Shown: positions 27,201-36,503 of the stretch, piece by piece
Position numbering within the stretch: the stretch's first letter is position 1
Layout: each line of letters opens with the position of its first letter
Source: Chloroflexota bacterium
GTDB lineage: Bacteria; Chloroflexota; Limnocylindria; Limnocylindrales; CSP1-4
Reading direction: 5' to 3'
Length of the DNA stretch: 50,112 nt
Assembly (NCBI GenBank): GCA_030447745.1
Contig: JAUJOH010000007.1
Location: 43,330-93,441, forward strand
Notes under the pieces: model-generated
Told to the model about the DNA's origin: nothing
Seen by the model: the letters and a program-made list of their open reading frames with translations, nothing else
The model's database searches: none
Made by a program: the position numbers and the translations under genes

Positions 27201-28881
27201 CGAGGACGTGGCGCGCTACCGGGACGCCGTGGGCGTGGCGCCGCCCGCCGGCGTGCCGCACGCCTTCCTCGGCGCAACCACGGCGGCGCTCGAGGGACTG
27301 CTCGCCCGCTGGGCGCGAACCCACGGCCCCTTCCTCACCCCGGAGCCCGCCGCTCGCTGGCGCCTGCCGGTGGGCGTCGTGAGCGACGCGCTCGAGCGGC
27401 TGCTGACCGCCGGGTCGGTGGTGCGCGGCGAGTTCAGGCCCGACGGCGCCGAGCGGGAGTGGTGCGACCCGGACGTCCTGCGGCTGCTTCGGCGCCGGTC
27501 GCTGGCGCGGCTCCGTCGGGAGGTCGAGCCCGTCGAGCCCGCCGCCCTCGCGCGGTTCCTGCCGGGCTGGCATCGGGTGGCGGCGATCGCCGATGCACCG
27601 GCACCCCTGCGCGGGACCGCGGCGCTCGAACGTCTTGCGGAGGTCATCGACCAGCTGGCCGGGCTGCCGATCCCGGCGTCCGTGCTGGAGCGCGACGTGC
27701 TCCCGGCTCGCGTACCCGGCTACCAGCCACGGCTGCTCGATGAGCTCGGGGCGCTGGGCGAGGTCGCCTGGGTCGGCCAGGGGAGCCTCGGACGCGACGA
27801 CGGTCGGATCGCGCTGCTGCGCCCGGGGCGCGAGCTGCTCCGACCCACGGCCACGGTCGACGGCGGAGAGCGGCCGGCCACCGAGCGCCACGACCGGATC
27901 CGCGCGCACCTGCGGCACCGCGGCGCGTCGTTCTACCGCGAGCTGTTCGCGGCCGCCGGTGGTGGCACGGACCGCGATGTCCTGGACGCGCTCTGGGACC
28001 TCGTCTGGGCCGGCGAGATCACGAACGACACGTTCGCGCCACTCCGCGCACTCCGCTGGAAGCGGACCGGGCGGGATCGCCGACCGCGGGCGGGTCGGCT
28101 GACGAGCCTCGGCCCGCCGGAAGCCGCCGGGCGCTGGTCGCTCGTGCACGGCGACGACGCGGGTCGCACCGCGCCCGTGACCGAGCGACTTCACGCCATC
28201 GCGCTCGCGCTGCTCGACCGGTACGGCGTCGTGACGCGCGAGGCCGTCGCGTCGGAGGGGATCGAGGGCGGGTTCAGCGCCGTCTACCCCGTCCTCCGCG
28301 CCCTCGAGGAGGCCGGGCGGATCCGGCGCGGCTACTTCGTCGAGGGCTTGGGTGCCGCGCAGTTCGCGCAGGCCGGCGCGATCGACCGCCTGCGCGCCGC
28401 CCGGGGTGGCGAGCGGGGGACGAACGACCGGCGGGTCCACCTGCTGGCCGCCGCGGACCCGGCGAACCCATACGGCGCGGCGCTTGCCTGGCCCCGGCGC
28501 GGCGAGGAGGATCGGCGGCCACTCCAGCGCGCGGCCGGCGCGTACGTGGTCCTCGTCGACGGGGAACCGGCCCTGTACCTGGACCGCGGCGGGGGGTCGC
28601 TCCAGACGCTTCCCGCGTGGGACGATCCCGAGCGGGCGCTGGCGGCGGTTCGCGGGCTGGCGGCCCTGCTCGCCGGTCCGGACGTGCGCTACCGGGAGCT
28701 CGTGATCGGCAAGGTGGACGGCCTGCCGGTCGCCGAATCACCGGCGCGATCGACGCTGCTCGAGGGTGGCTTCGTCGGCGGCTACCGCGGGCTCGTCCTG
28801 CGTCCCGCCGCGCCGGCCGGCGCCTGGGCGATCGCACACCGGGACGGCTCGCGGGAACCGGTCGCGGCCGGCCGCCGCTAG
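24251..28881 (+). CDS. lhr: Lhr-type large superfamily 2 helicase, frameshifted in Walker A
   Basis: Large DNA/RNA helicase of about 1540 residues linked to DNA repair. MADPLAPFSAPVREWFRATF begins in one frame; from 24380-24406 the frame changes by net +2 bases and the protein continues to 28881. The lesion falls in motif I: LIHA then a scrambled stretch, then LAAFLWCLDRL, where APTGSGKT is expected. The rest is intact: VSPVKAL, TTPESLYLML, DEVH in VIVDEVHAIAGTKRG, GLSATQRPLE, VATSSLELGIDMG and GLQRVGRAGHQVG. The long Lhr-specific C-terminal region of winged helices and beta domains also follows. The neighbouring nei gene starts 2 bp after the stop, as is common for this DNA-repair pair. Confidence 0.9.
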
Positions 28882-28883
28882 GC

Positions 28884-29702
28884 GTGCCCGAGGGCGACAC
28901 CCTCCACCGGACCGCCGCCGGTCTTCGGCCGCACCTGGTCGGTCGCGCCGTGACGGCGGCGCGGGGGCACGTTCCGGGCCCCCGGGTCGACCAGCTCGTC
29001 GGCGCGACGGTCACCGCCGTCGAGGCGATCGGCAAGAACCTGACGATCCGGTTCGACAACGGCCTCGAGCTCCGGACCCACCTGCGGCTCAACGGCTCGT
29101 GGCACCGCTACCGTCCGGGGGAGCGGTGGCACCGGCCGCCGAGCCGGGCGCGGCTCATCCTCGAGACCTCGGACGCCGTGGCGGTCTGCTTCGACTGCCC
29201 CACCGTCGAGCTCTTCGAGCAGCGCGCCGAGCACCTGCACCCAGCGCTCGGCCGGCTTGGTCCGGACCTTCTGGCCCCGGGCTTCGACCCGCGAGAGACG
29301 CTTCGTCGGCTCCGCGACCCCTCCCGCGCGTCGCTGACGGTCGCCGAAGCGCTCCTCGACCAGCGAGCGCTGGCCGGCGTCGGCAACGTCTACAAGTCGG
29401 AGGTGCTGTGGATCGAGCGCCTCAGCCCGTTCACGCCCATGGCGGCGATCGACGATGCGACGCTGGCGCGCCTCGTCGCGACCTCGCGACGCCTGCTCGC
29501 AGCCAACGCGGACCGGCGTCGAGGCGCCGAGCGGATCACGACCGACGCGCACCCGGCGGCTGCCGGCGAGCCGCTCTGGGTCTACGGTCGTCGCGAGCGA
29601 CCCTGCCGCCGCTGCGGCACGCCCATCCGCTCGACGCAGCAGGGATCGGAGCTGCCGCGGACGACGTACTGGTGCCCCCGCTGCCAGGAAGGTCCGTCAT
29701 GA
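28884..29702 (+). CDS. nei: Fpg/Nei-family DNA glycosylase (Nei-type)
   Basis: A 272-residue base-excision repair enzyme that removes oxidised bases and nicks the abasic site. After the initiator residue, P2-E3 in PEGDTLHRTAAGL form the catalytic N-terminus. GVGNVYKSEVLW is the helix-two-turn-helix. The zinc finger is CRRC...CPRC at residues ~246-268. THLRLNGSWHRY fits the Nei branch rather than Fpg. The GTG at 28884 follows the lhr stop by 2 bp, and its stop overlaps the next small ORF (ATGA), so three genes form an operon. Confidence 0.93.
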   Translation: MPEGDTLHRTAAGLRPHLVGRAVTAARGHVPGPRVDQLVGATVTAVEAIGKNLTIRFDNGLELRTHLRLNGSWHRYRPGERWHRPPSRARLILETSDAVAVCFDCPTVELFEQRAEHLHPALGRLGPDLLAPGFDPRETLRRLRDPSRASLTVAEALLDQRALAGVGNVYKSEVLWIERLSPFTPMAAIDDATLARLVATSRRLLAANADRRRGAERITTDAHPAAAGEPLWVYGRRERPCRRCGTPIRSTQQGSELPRTTYWCPRCQEGPS

Positions 29703-29842
29703 CGACGATCGAGGTGACGTGCGACCGAGTCGGCGACGGCTTGACCTGCCGCGTCGCGCTGGCAGACGAGACGGGCATGGAGCGGCACCCACGTGGTCCG
29801 CTCCCAGCCGGCGATCCGCGCACCGGCGGAAGCGTGTCGTAG
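29699..29842 (+). CDS. Small hypothetical protein coupled to nei
   Basis: A 47-residue ORF that starts in an ATGA overlap with nei. MTTIEVTCDRVGDGLTCRVA has two cysteines 12 residues apart and looks like the start of a small beta-sheet domain. After DETGMERH the residues turn Pro/Gly/Arg-rich, and another frame gives GTHVVRSQPA, so the gene may carry a frameshift near 29790. I know no named function. Confidence 0.55.
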   Translation: MTTIEVTCDRVGDGLTCRVALADETGMERHPRGPLPAGDPRTGGSVS

Positions 29843-29880
29843 AGTGGGCGCCGCGGCGGGAGCCGGATAGAGGGATCGGA

Positions 29881-31200
29881 ATGCTGGACGCCACGGCGGG
29901 CGAACGACCGACCGAGCGACTGCCGAACCGCCAGCTCGTCGCGATGTCCCTGTACTGGTTCGGGCTGTCCTCGATCTTTGCCGGCCTCACCGCCATCCTC
30001 GGCGGCCGGCTCGAGTTCACGGGTCTCGTCGGCCCGGGCGAGGCCGGCCGGGCGCTGTTCCTGACGACCATCGGCGGCGCGATCATCGCGATCCTCGTCC
30101 AGCCGACGATCGGGTCGATCAGCGACTACACCACGAGCCGCTGGGGTCGGCGCAAGCCGTACATCGTCATCGGCTCGGTGCTCGACGTCGTCTTCCTCAT
30201 CGGCATCGCGACGTCGAACGACCTGATCTCGATCGCCGCCTTCATCACGCTGCTCCAGTTCAGCTCGAACCTTGCGCAGGGGCCGTTCCAGGGGTACGTC
30301 CCGGACCTCGTTCCCGCCCGACAGGTGGGGCTGGCGAGCGCGCTCGTGGGACTCTTCCAGATCCTCGGCAACGTCGGCGGTTTCGCGATCGGCGCGCTGG
30401 CGATCGCGACGGAGCAGTTCGCCCTCGGGCTCGTCTCGCTCGGCGTCATCGAGCTCGCCACGATGGTCATCGTGTTCGTCGGCGTCCGCGAGGGCCGGAC
30501 GCCGAAGGACCGGGCAGGCCGGTCATGGCTGTCGATCGCGGGCGAGGCATGGGGCACGGACATCCTCCGCGAGCACAGCTTCCTCTGGCTCGTGGTGTCA
30601 CGGCTGGCGATCCTGATGGGCGGCGGCGTCCTCGTGAACCTCGCGCCGTTCTACCTCCCGCGATCGCACGGGCTCAGCCAGCAGGAGACGGGGACGGCGT
30701 ATCTCGCGATGGTCGCGCTCGTCGCCCTCGGCACGGTGGTCGCCGTCGTTCCGTCGGCGCGGATCTCGGACCGCATCGGCCGCAAGAAGGTCATCTACGC
30801 AAGTTGCGCGATCGCCGCTGCCGGCCTCGGCGTGGTGGCGGTGGCACCGACCGTCCCGATCGCCTTCGCCGGTGTCGCCCTCTACGGCATCTCGGCGGGG
30901 ATCTTCCTGGCGGTCGACTGGGCGCTCATGACGGACATCATCCCGAAGGCGTCGTCCGGCCGGTACATGGGCATGAGCAACGTGGCGACGGCCTCGTCCG
31001 GCGTGCTGGCGGTGGCGGTCGGCGGCTCGTTGATGGACGTCGTCGGCGGTCCGGCCGAGCTCGGGACCGGGCCCCGTGCCGCGCTCGTGATGGCGGTCGT
31101 CCTGTGCGGCGTCGGCGCTCTGCTCCTCCGCCCGGTGGAGGAGCCACGCCGGGAGGACGCGCCCGTCGCGGCGGCGGAGGTCGCGGCGACCGGCGCCTGA
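29881..31200 (+). CDS. MFS transporter, SLC45/GPH-like symporter
   Basis: A 439-residue membrane protein with 12 predicted helices. MSLYWFGLSSIFAGLTAIL begins helix 1. Motif A is GSISDYTTSRWGRRKPYIV, the extended form seen in SLC45-type sucrose/H+ symporters. The second-half counterpart is ARISDRIGRKKVIY. FSSNLAQGPFQGYVPDLVP is also characteristic of that group. A sugar or glycoside is the most likely substrate. GAGGGA before the ATG serves as ribosome site. Tandem hairpins lie just after its stop. Confidence 0.9.
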   Translation: MLDATAGERPTERLPNRQLVAMSLYWFGLSSIFAGLTAILGGRLEFTGLVGPGEAGRALFLTTIGGAIIAILVQPTIGSISDYTTSRWGRRKPYIVIGSVLDVVFLIGIATSNDLISIAAFITLLQFSSNLAQGPFQGYVPDLVPARQVGLASALVGLFQILGNVGGFAIGALAIATEQFALGLVSLGVIELATMVIVFVGVREGRTPKDRAGRSWLSIAGEAWGTDILREHSFLWLVVSRLAILMGGGVLVNLAPFYLPRSHGLSQQETGTAYLAMVALVALGTVVAVVPSARISDRIGRKKVIYASCAIAAAGLGVVAVAPTVPIAFAGVALYGISAGIFLAVDWALMTDIIPKASSGRYMGMSNVATASSGVLAVAVGGSLMDVVGGPAELGTGPRAALVMAVVLCGVGALLLRPVEEPRREDAPVAAAEVAATGA

Positions 31201-31214
31201 ACCGGGCGCCCGCG

Positions 31215-31260
31215 CAGCCGTGGCGGTCGCGCCACCTCAGCCGTGGCGGTCGCGCCACGT
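31215..31260. terminator. Tandem 23-bp hairpin repeat between convergent genes
   Basis: Two copies of a 23-bp unit (31215-31237 and 31238-31260, one mismatch) each contain GTGGCG-GTCG-CGCCAC, a 6-bp stem with a 4-nt loop. They fill the gap between the stops of the MFS and GT87 genes. No T-tract, so a Rho-independent role is only possible; a double bidirectional hairpin barrier is plausible. Confidence 0.5.
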
Positions 31261-32204
31261 CAGGCCTGCAGGCCGAGGTAGTCGCGGACCCGGGCGACGG
31301 CGGCGCGGCGCGCGCGGTCCGGTCCGTCGGGCGCCGCGCGCCACTGCTCCATCGCCTCGCGGGCGCGCTGGCGCCAGGCGGTGAGCCGCGCGGGCCAGAA
31401 CGCGGGTCGCAGCCAGTCGAACGGTTCCGGTCGCCGCCAGAGCCACGGCACGAACGACCAGAGCAGGACCAGGTAGTCGACGCGAACCGGCCGGGGACCG
31501 CCGAACACGGCATCGAGCTGGGCAAGCGTCTGCGGCAGGGTAGCGAGGGTGAGGACGACCGAGGCCGCGAGCCACACGAGCCCCCACGCGCGAGCGCGCG
31601 GCGCCAGGACGAACCACAGGACTGCCGGAAACCACTTCATCCACGCCGAGGCGGCCCAGATCAGCCCCGCCAGCCGCGGTCCCACGAACTGCGCCCCGAA
31701 GAGGAGCAGTGCCAGCAGCAGCGTCACGTTGCCGAGGTCGAGGTTGGCGCCGAAGGAGAAGCCGAGGAGCGCGACCACGATCGCGGTGTCGAGCGGGCGG
31801 CGGCGGTACGCCCAGTCGATCGACCACAGCAGCGCGAGGATGGTCGCGCCTCGCCACACGAACCACGCGACGTCCCACGGCAGCAGGGCCCACGGCGCGA
31901 ACAGCGGCAGCATCCACGGCGCGTAGATGTACGGGAGGAACGGGCCGGTCGGGTTGTACGGGTCCCCGCCGTTGAGCCAGATGCGGACGCCCGCCCAGTA
32001 GGCGCGGGCGTCCGCGCCGGCGGCCTCGCCGCGCGCGAGCAACGCGGCCGCCACGAAGCCGAACGTGAGCATCAACAGGACCATCGCGATGACGCGCCGG
32101 CGGTCCCGCAGTCTCGACGCCTCGCGCCGGAGCGCACGCTGCAAGACGCCCGCGCGGCGGCGGGTGGGGGGGCTCACCAGGTCGAGCGCACGCTGCCGGC
32201 TCAT
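31260..32204 (-). CDS. GT87-family membrane glycosyltransferase (DUF2029)
   Basis: A 314-residue multi-spanning protein of the GT-C type. After a basic cytosolic N-terminus, VIAMVLLMLTFGFVAAALLA is the first helix and ADARAYWAGVRIWLNGGDPY gives the conserved luminal acidic region with the GGDPYNP signature of GT87. Further helices follow (LDTAIVVALLGFSF, VTLLLALLLFGAQFVG). GT87 members are polyprenyl-phosphate-mannose-dependent mannosyltransferases in actinobacteria; the acceptor here is unknown. The ATG at 32204 is the best start. Divergent from cyanophycinase. Confidence 0.85.
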   Translation of the reverse strand: MSRQRALDLVSPPTRRRAGVLQRALRREASRLRDRRRVIAMVLLMLTFGFVAAALLARGEAAGADARAYWAGVRIWLNGGDPYNPTGPFLPYIYAPWMLPLFAPWALLPWDVAWFVWRGATILALLWSIDWAYRRRPLDTAIVVALLGFSFGANLDLGNVTLLLALLLFGAQFVGPRLAGLIWAASAWMKWFPAVLWFVLAPRARAWGLVWLAASVVLTLATLPQTLAQLDAVFGGPRPVRVDYLVLLWSFVPWLWRRPEPFDWLRPAFWPARLTAWRQRAREAMEQWRAAPDGPDRARRAAVARVRDYLGLQA

Positions 32205-32332
32205 CGGCCGTGATTGTGAGCGGACGAGGGGCTGGCCGTCACAGCCGGACGGCACTCGCCCGTGGGGGCGCCCGCCGGGAGCGGCCTGGCGAACGGTCCG
32301 GGCGCGCCATCGGCTCTCGGAGCGGCCGGCGC

Positions 32333-32366
32333 TATCCTTGCCCGAACCTTGGAGGATCGGCGACCC
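32333..32366 (+). promoter_or_regulatory. Promoter and ribosome site of cyanophycinase
   Basis: TATCCT at 32333-32338 as -10, GGAGG at 32351-32355, then 11 nt to the GTG. Unlike many neighbours this gene has a short leader with a ribosome site. Confidence 0.55.
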
Positions 32367-33206
32367 GTGAGTGGCGGCACGGTCATCATCATCGGCGGCG
32401 CGGAGGACAAGGTCCGCGATCGGCTCATCCTGAATCGCTTCGTCTCGCTCGCGGGCGGGCCTGACGCGACCGTCGCCGTGATCTCCACGGCATCGTCCCT
32501 GGGCGCGGAGGCGGCTCAGCGGTACAGGGATGTCTTCACCAATCTCCGTGTCGGCCGGATCAGGACGCTCCACGCGGTCACGCGACCGCAGGCCAATGAC
32601 GAGTCCGCGGCGATCGCCGTGCGCGACGCGACCGGCGTCTTCCTCACCGGGGGGAACCAGCTCCGGCTCAGCTCGACGATCGGCGGCACCCGCCTGGCGG
32701 ATGCCGTGCTCGATCGCTTCCAGCACGGTGCGGTGGTTGCCGGGACGTCGGCCGGCGCGTCCGCGATGAGCAGCCACATGATCGCGTTCGGTGCCTCCGG
32801 CGCGACGCCGAAGAACCGAATGGCCCAGATCGCCGCCGGCCTGGGGTTGCTCCCCGGCGTCATCGTCGACCAGCACTTCCAGCAGCGGAACCGGCTGGGT
32901 CGCCTCCTCAGCCTCATCGCACAGAACCCCAGCCTGCTCGGCCTCGGCGTCGACGAGGACACGGCCGGCGTCGTGGGCCCCGATCACGTCATGGAGGTGA
33001 TCGGTCGCGGGAGCGTCACCGTCATCGACGGCTCCGCCTCCGAGACGGATGCCTGGGAGATCAAGGGGCACCGACCGCTGATGATCAGCAACGTCGTGCT
33101 CCACTCGCTTCCGGCCGGCTACCGGTTCGACCTCCGTCGCCGGCACCGGATCGCGACGCCGGCCCTCCACGCGCTGCCGGGCGGGGAGGCGGCCGCCTCC
33201 GGCTGA
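32367..33206 (+). CDS. cphB: Cyanophycinase
   Basis: A 279-residue serine peptidase of family S51 that cuts cyanophycin (multi-L-arginyl-poly-L-aspartate) into beta-Asp-Arg dipeptides. GTVIIIGGAEDK opens the fold. The catalytic serine is S128 in VAGTSAGASAMS. GVIVDQHFQQRNRLGRLLS and GVDEDTA carry the partner residues, and TGVFLTGGNQLRLSS is also conserved. No signal peptide, so it is the intracellular type. It lies directly upstream of cyanophycin synthetase on the same strand, but a 393-nt intergenic region with its own promoter separates them. Confidence 0.95.
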   Translation: MSGGTVIIIGGAEDKVRDRLILNRFVSLAGGPDATVAVISTASSLGAEAAQRYRDVFTNLRVGRIRTLHAVTRPQANDESAAIAVRDATGVFLTGGNQLRLSSTIGGTRLADAVLDRFQHGAVVAGTSAGASAMSSHMIAFGASGATPKNRMAQIAAGLGLLPGVIVDQHFQQRNRLGRLLSLIAQNPSLLGLGVDEDTAGVVGPDHVMEVIGRGSVTVIDGSASETDAWEIKGHRPLMISNVVLHSLPAGYRFDLRRRHRIATPALHALPGGEAAASG

Positions 33207-33244
33207 GAGCCGCCGCCAATTGCCACTGCCCTCGCGTCGCGCTG

Positions 33245-33488
33245 GTGACGGACAGTCACGTACCAGGCCGCGACCCGGCGCCGAACGCGAACACGTCGCG
33301 CGCCCGTCCCGGGTTGCGCGCGCCTTGCTGACCTGGAGTCACGAACGATGGGCGGAGCGGCACCGACGACGACGCGCCGCAAGGCAGCGGCGCCCGCTCC
33401 GCTGACTCCGAGTCACGAAGGACGCCGGAATGGCGCGGCCGCCACGCGCCCGCGAGCCTGCCGCCCCCCTTCGTTGACTGGCAGTCAC
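33245..33488. repeat. Array of four GTGAC-N5-GTCAC palindromes before cphA
   Basis: Copies at 33245-33259 (GTGACGGACAGTCAC), 33328-33342 (CTGACCTGGAGTCAC), 33402-33416 (CTGACTCCGAGTCAC) and 33474-33488 (TTGACTGGCAGTCAC). Intervals are 83, 74 and 72 nt, with unrelated spacers. The last copy is about 80 nt before the -10 box of cphA. Confidence 0.85.
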
Positions 33489-33568
33489 ACCACCGCCGTC
33501 TGGGCCCCGTCCGCCCGCGCGGCCGTGGGTCGCGCATCTCAACCAGCCGGCGCTCCATGGCGCCGCGA

Positions 33569-33596
33569 TACACTCGCGACGACCAAGCGAGGAGGG
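33569..33596 (+). promoter_or_regulatory. Promoter and ribosome site of cphA
   Basis: TACACT at 33569-33574 as -10 and GGAGGG at 33591-33596, three bases before the GTG at 33600. Confidence 0.5.
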
Positions 33597-33599
33597 AAC

Positions 33600-36503
33600 G
33601 TGACGGAAGCGGCCCCGCGGTCTCGGCGCGACCGCCAGGCGGACGGCGCGTCCAGGGGCACCGCAGCGACCGCGATCGGCCCCGGCCGTGGCCGCCGCGA
33701 ACGGCGTTCAGGGCGTCCACGTCCTGAGCCGACGCTGCGGATCCTCGAGACGCGAACCCTCCGGGGACCCAACTACTGGTCCCGGCGGCCCGTCGTCCGG
33801 ATGCTCGTCGATCTCGGCGTCCTCGAGCAGTTCCCGTCGAACACCATCCCGGCCTTCGTCGACGCCCTCGTCGGCATGCTCCCCACCCTCGAGGACCACG
33901 CCTGCTCGCTCGGCCGCCGCGGCGGCTTCATCACCCGGCTCCAGGAGGGGACCTGGGTCGGTCACATCGCTGAGCACATCGCGCTCGAGTTCCAGAACCT
34001 CGCCGGGACGGACGTCCGGCACGGCAAGACGCGATCGACGGGGACGCCCGGCCAGTACAACGTGATCTTCGAGTACAAGGAGGAGTCGGTCGGGCTCGAG
34101 GCCGGAAGGATGGCCGTCGCCCTCGTCAATCACCTGGTCGCGCCGGACGACCCGGCGCTCGCGTTCGATCTCGTCCCCGAGCTCGAGCGGCTGATCCTGC
34201 TCGCGGAGCGGCAGGCGTTCGGGCCTTCGACGCAGGCCATCATCGACGAGGCGGTCAGCCGCGACATCCCGTACATCCGGCTCGATCGCCACTCGCTCGT
34301 CCAGCTGGGTCAGGGCGTCCACCAGCAGCGCATCCGGGCGACCATGACGTCGCGGACATCGGCGATCGGCGTCGACATCGCTTCGGACAAGAGCCTCACC
34401 GCGCGGCTGCTCGACTCGGCCGGGCTGCCGGTCCCGCGGGGAATGGCCGTCGCGTCCGAGGAAGCCGCGGCGGCCGCCGCCGCGCGCATCCGCTTCCCGT
34501 GCGTGGTCAAGCCGCTCGACGGCAACCACGGACGCGGCGTGCACCTGGACCTGCGGTCTGACGAGGCGGTCCGCAGGGCCTTCCACGACGCACGCGCGCA
34601 GACGCGGAGCCGAGAGGTCGTCGTCGAGAGCTACATCCGGGGCAACGACTACCGCTTCCTGATCATCGGCGGCAGGCTCGCCGCGGTCGCGGAACGCGTC
34701 CCGGCGAGCGTGACCGGCGACGGCGTCCACACCGTCCGCGAGCTGGTCGAGACGGCAAACCAGGACCCCCGGCGCGGCATCGGCCACGAGAAGGTGCTGA
34801 CCCGGATCAAGCTCGACGCGGCGGCCGAGGACCTCGTCCGGGCACAGGGCTTCGCGCTCGACGACGTGCCGGCGGTCGGGACCTGGGTCAAGCTCGCGCT
34901 GACCGGGAACATGTCGACCGGGGGAACCTCGATCGACCGGACGATGGAGGCGCACCCGGACAACGTCGAGATCGCCGAGACCGCGGCCCGCATCGTGGGG
35001 CTCGACGTGGCGGGCATCGACTTCATCTGCCCGGACATCGCGACACCGGTCCGCGAGACGGGCGGCGCGATCGTTGAGGTCAACGCCGCGCCGGGGTTCC
35101 GGATGCACACCAATCCGACCGAGGGCGAGCCGCAGTACGTGGCGAAGCCGGTCATCGACCTGCTCTTCCCGCCGGGGGCGGGGTCGCGGATCCCGATTCT
35201 CGCCGTGACCGGCACGAACGGCAAGACGACGACCGTCCGGATGATCTCGCACATCCTGAAGCTGATGGGCCGCCGGGTGGGGATGACCTCGACCGACGGC
35301 ATCGTGGTCGACGGACGCCTGATCAAGAAGGGCGACATGTCCGGGCCGAAGTCGGCGCTGATGGTGCTCCAGAACCCGACCGTCGACACGGCGGTCTTCG
35401 AGGTCGCCCGGGGTGGGATCCTGCGCGAGGGTCTCGGCTACGACCGCAACGACGTCGCGGTCGTGACCAACGTGACCGGCGATCACCTTGGCCTGGGCGG
35501 GATCAACTCCCTGTCGCAGCTCGCGAACGTCAAGGGCGTGGTCGTCGAGGCGGTCCCGCGATCCGGCTCGGCCGTGCTCAACGCGGACGACACCAACGTC
35601 TACCGGATGGGCCGGCACTGTGCCGGACGGGTCGTGCTGTTCTCGATGGCGACCGAGAAGGGCGAGGACGGGTTCGACCGGGTGGACGGGCACACCGGGC
35701 GCGGCGGGGCCGCGTTCTGCCTGGACCCGACGCCCCAGGGCGAGCTCGTCGTGTTGCGGCTCGGCTCGCGCGAGATGCCCGTTCTCTACACGCATCTCAT
35801 TCCCGCGACGTTCGGCGGCAAGGCCCGGATGAACGTGGCCAACGCGCTCGCCGCCGCCGCGGCGGCGTGGGCGGCCGGCGCGCACCTGCACGACATCCGG
35901 CAGGGGCTCCGGACGTTCTCGACCTCGTTCTTCCAGGCGCCCGGGCGGCTGAACCTCCTCGACGTCGGCGGCGTCCGGGTCGTGATCGACTACTGCCACA
36001 ACGTTGACGGGATGCGGATGCTGGCCGACTTCGTGGGCCGGATGGTGGCGGAGCCGTTGACGCGGGCGGGCCGGATCGGCGTCGCCGGCGCGGAGGCTGC
36101 CCGGCACGGCCGCGCGATCGGCGTGATCGGCATCCCCGGTGATCGCCGCGACGAGGATCAGCGGGCGTATGGCGCGCTTGCCGCCGGCGCCTTCGACGAG
36201 ATCATCGTCCGCGAGGACAAGAACCTCCGTGGCCGGGCGCCCGGCGCGTCGGCGGCGAACGTGGTCGACGGCGTCAGGGCTGCGCGCGCCGAGGGTCGGG
36301 CGCGTGTGGTGCGGACGGAGCGGGTCCTCGACGAGCTCACCGCCGTCCGGGCTGCACTTCGCCGGGCGTCGCCGGGCGACCTCGTGGTGTGCTGCGTCGA
36401 CGACGCCGTCGCCGTCTACCGGGAAGCCTTGGCAGCCGCCGGCTCGCTGCGCGGAGACACGGCCTTCACCGATCCCGGCGAGCTCGAGGCGCCGGAGGGC
36501 TAG
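33600..36503 (+). CDS. cphA: Cyanophycin synthetase
   Basis: A 967-residue three-domain ligase that builds cyanophycin from Asp and Arg with ATP. A basic disordered ~45-residue head precedes the N-terminal domain (ETRTLRGPNYWSRRPVVRML). The ATP-grasp domain (~220-510; FPCVVKPLDGNHGRGVHLDL, GGAIVEVNAAPGFRMH) adds Asp to the backbone. The Mur-ligase domain (~525-967) has K542 in VTGTNGKTTTVRMI, plus FEVARGGILREG and RLNLLDVGGVRVVIDYCHN, and adds Arg to the side chain. Length and motifs are those of an active CphA1-type enzyme. The TAGTG junction couples it to the following serine hydrolase. Confidence 0.97.
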   Translation: MTEAAPRSRRDRQADGASRGTAATAIGPGRGRRERRSGRPRPEPTLRILETRTLRGPNYWSRRPVVRMLVDLGVLEQFPSNTIPAFVDALVGMLPTLEDHACSLGRRGGFITRLQEGTWVGHIAEHIALEFQNLAGTDVRHGKTRSTGTPGQYNVIFEYKEESVGLEAGRMAVALVNHLVAPDDPALAFDLVPELERLILLAERQAFGPSTQAIIDEAVSRDIPYIRLDRHSLVQLGQGVHQQRIRATMTSRTSAIGVDIASDKSLTARLLDSAGLPVPRGMAVASEEAAAAAAARIRFPCVVKPLDGNHGRGVHLDLRSDEAVRRAFHDARAQTRSREVVVESYIRGNDYRFLIIGGRLAAVAERVPASVTGDGVHTVRELVETANQDPRRGIGHEKVLTRIKLDAAAEDLVRAQGFALDDVPAVGTWVKLALTGNMSTGGTSIDRTMEAHPDNVEIAETAARIVGLDVAGIDFICPDIATPVRETGGAIVEVNAAPGFRMHTNPTEGEPQYVAKPVIDLLFPPGAGSRIPILAVTGTNGKTTTVRMISHILKLMGRRVGMTSTDGIVVDGRLIKKGDMSGPKSALMVLQNPTVDTAVFEVARGGILREGLGYDRNDVAVVTNVTGDHLGLGGINSLSQLANVKGVVVEAVPRSGSAVLNADDTNVYRMGRHCAGRVVLFSMATEKGEDGFDRVDGHTGRGGAAFCLDPTPQGELVVLRLGSREMPVLYTHLIPATFGGKARMNVANALAAAAAAWAAGAHLHDIRQGLRTFSTSFFQAPGRLNLLDVGGVRVVIDYCHNVDGMRMLADFVGRMVAEPLTRAGRIGVAGAEAARHGRAIGVIGIPGDRRDEDQRAYGALAAGAFDEIIVREDKNLRGRAPGASAANVVDGVRAARAEGRARVVRTERVLDELTAVRAALRRASPGDLVVCCVDDAVAVYREALAAAGSLRGDTAFTDPGELEAPEG

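Larger units (their letters stand above)
33207..33599. other. Intergenic region between cphB and cphA
   Basis: 393 bases without a credible gene. Four palindromes (listed separately) occupy 33245-33488, followed by the cphA promoter and ribosome site. Confidence 0.7.

Noticed and set aside
26824-28440. 538-codon open frame antisense to lhr
   Set aside because: No recognisable motifs, and it lies wholly within conserved lhr codons.
29455-29880. Upstream extension of the MFS symporter frame
   Set aside because: Overlaps nei and the small coupled ORF; the ATG at 29881 has a ribosome site and begins the family N-terminus.
33245-33488. CRISPR array
   Set aside because: Repeats are only 15 nt and palindromic with varying centres, spacers are 57-68 nt, and no cas gene is nearby.
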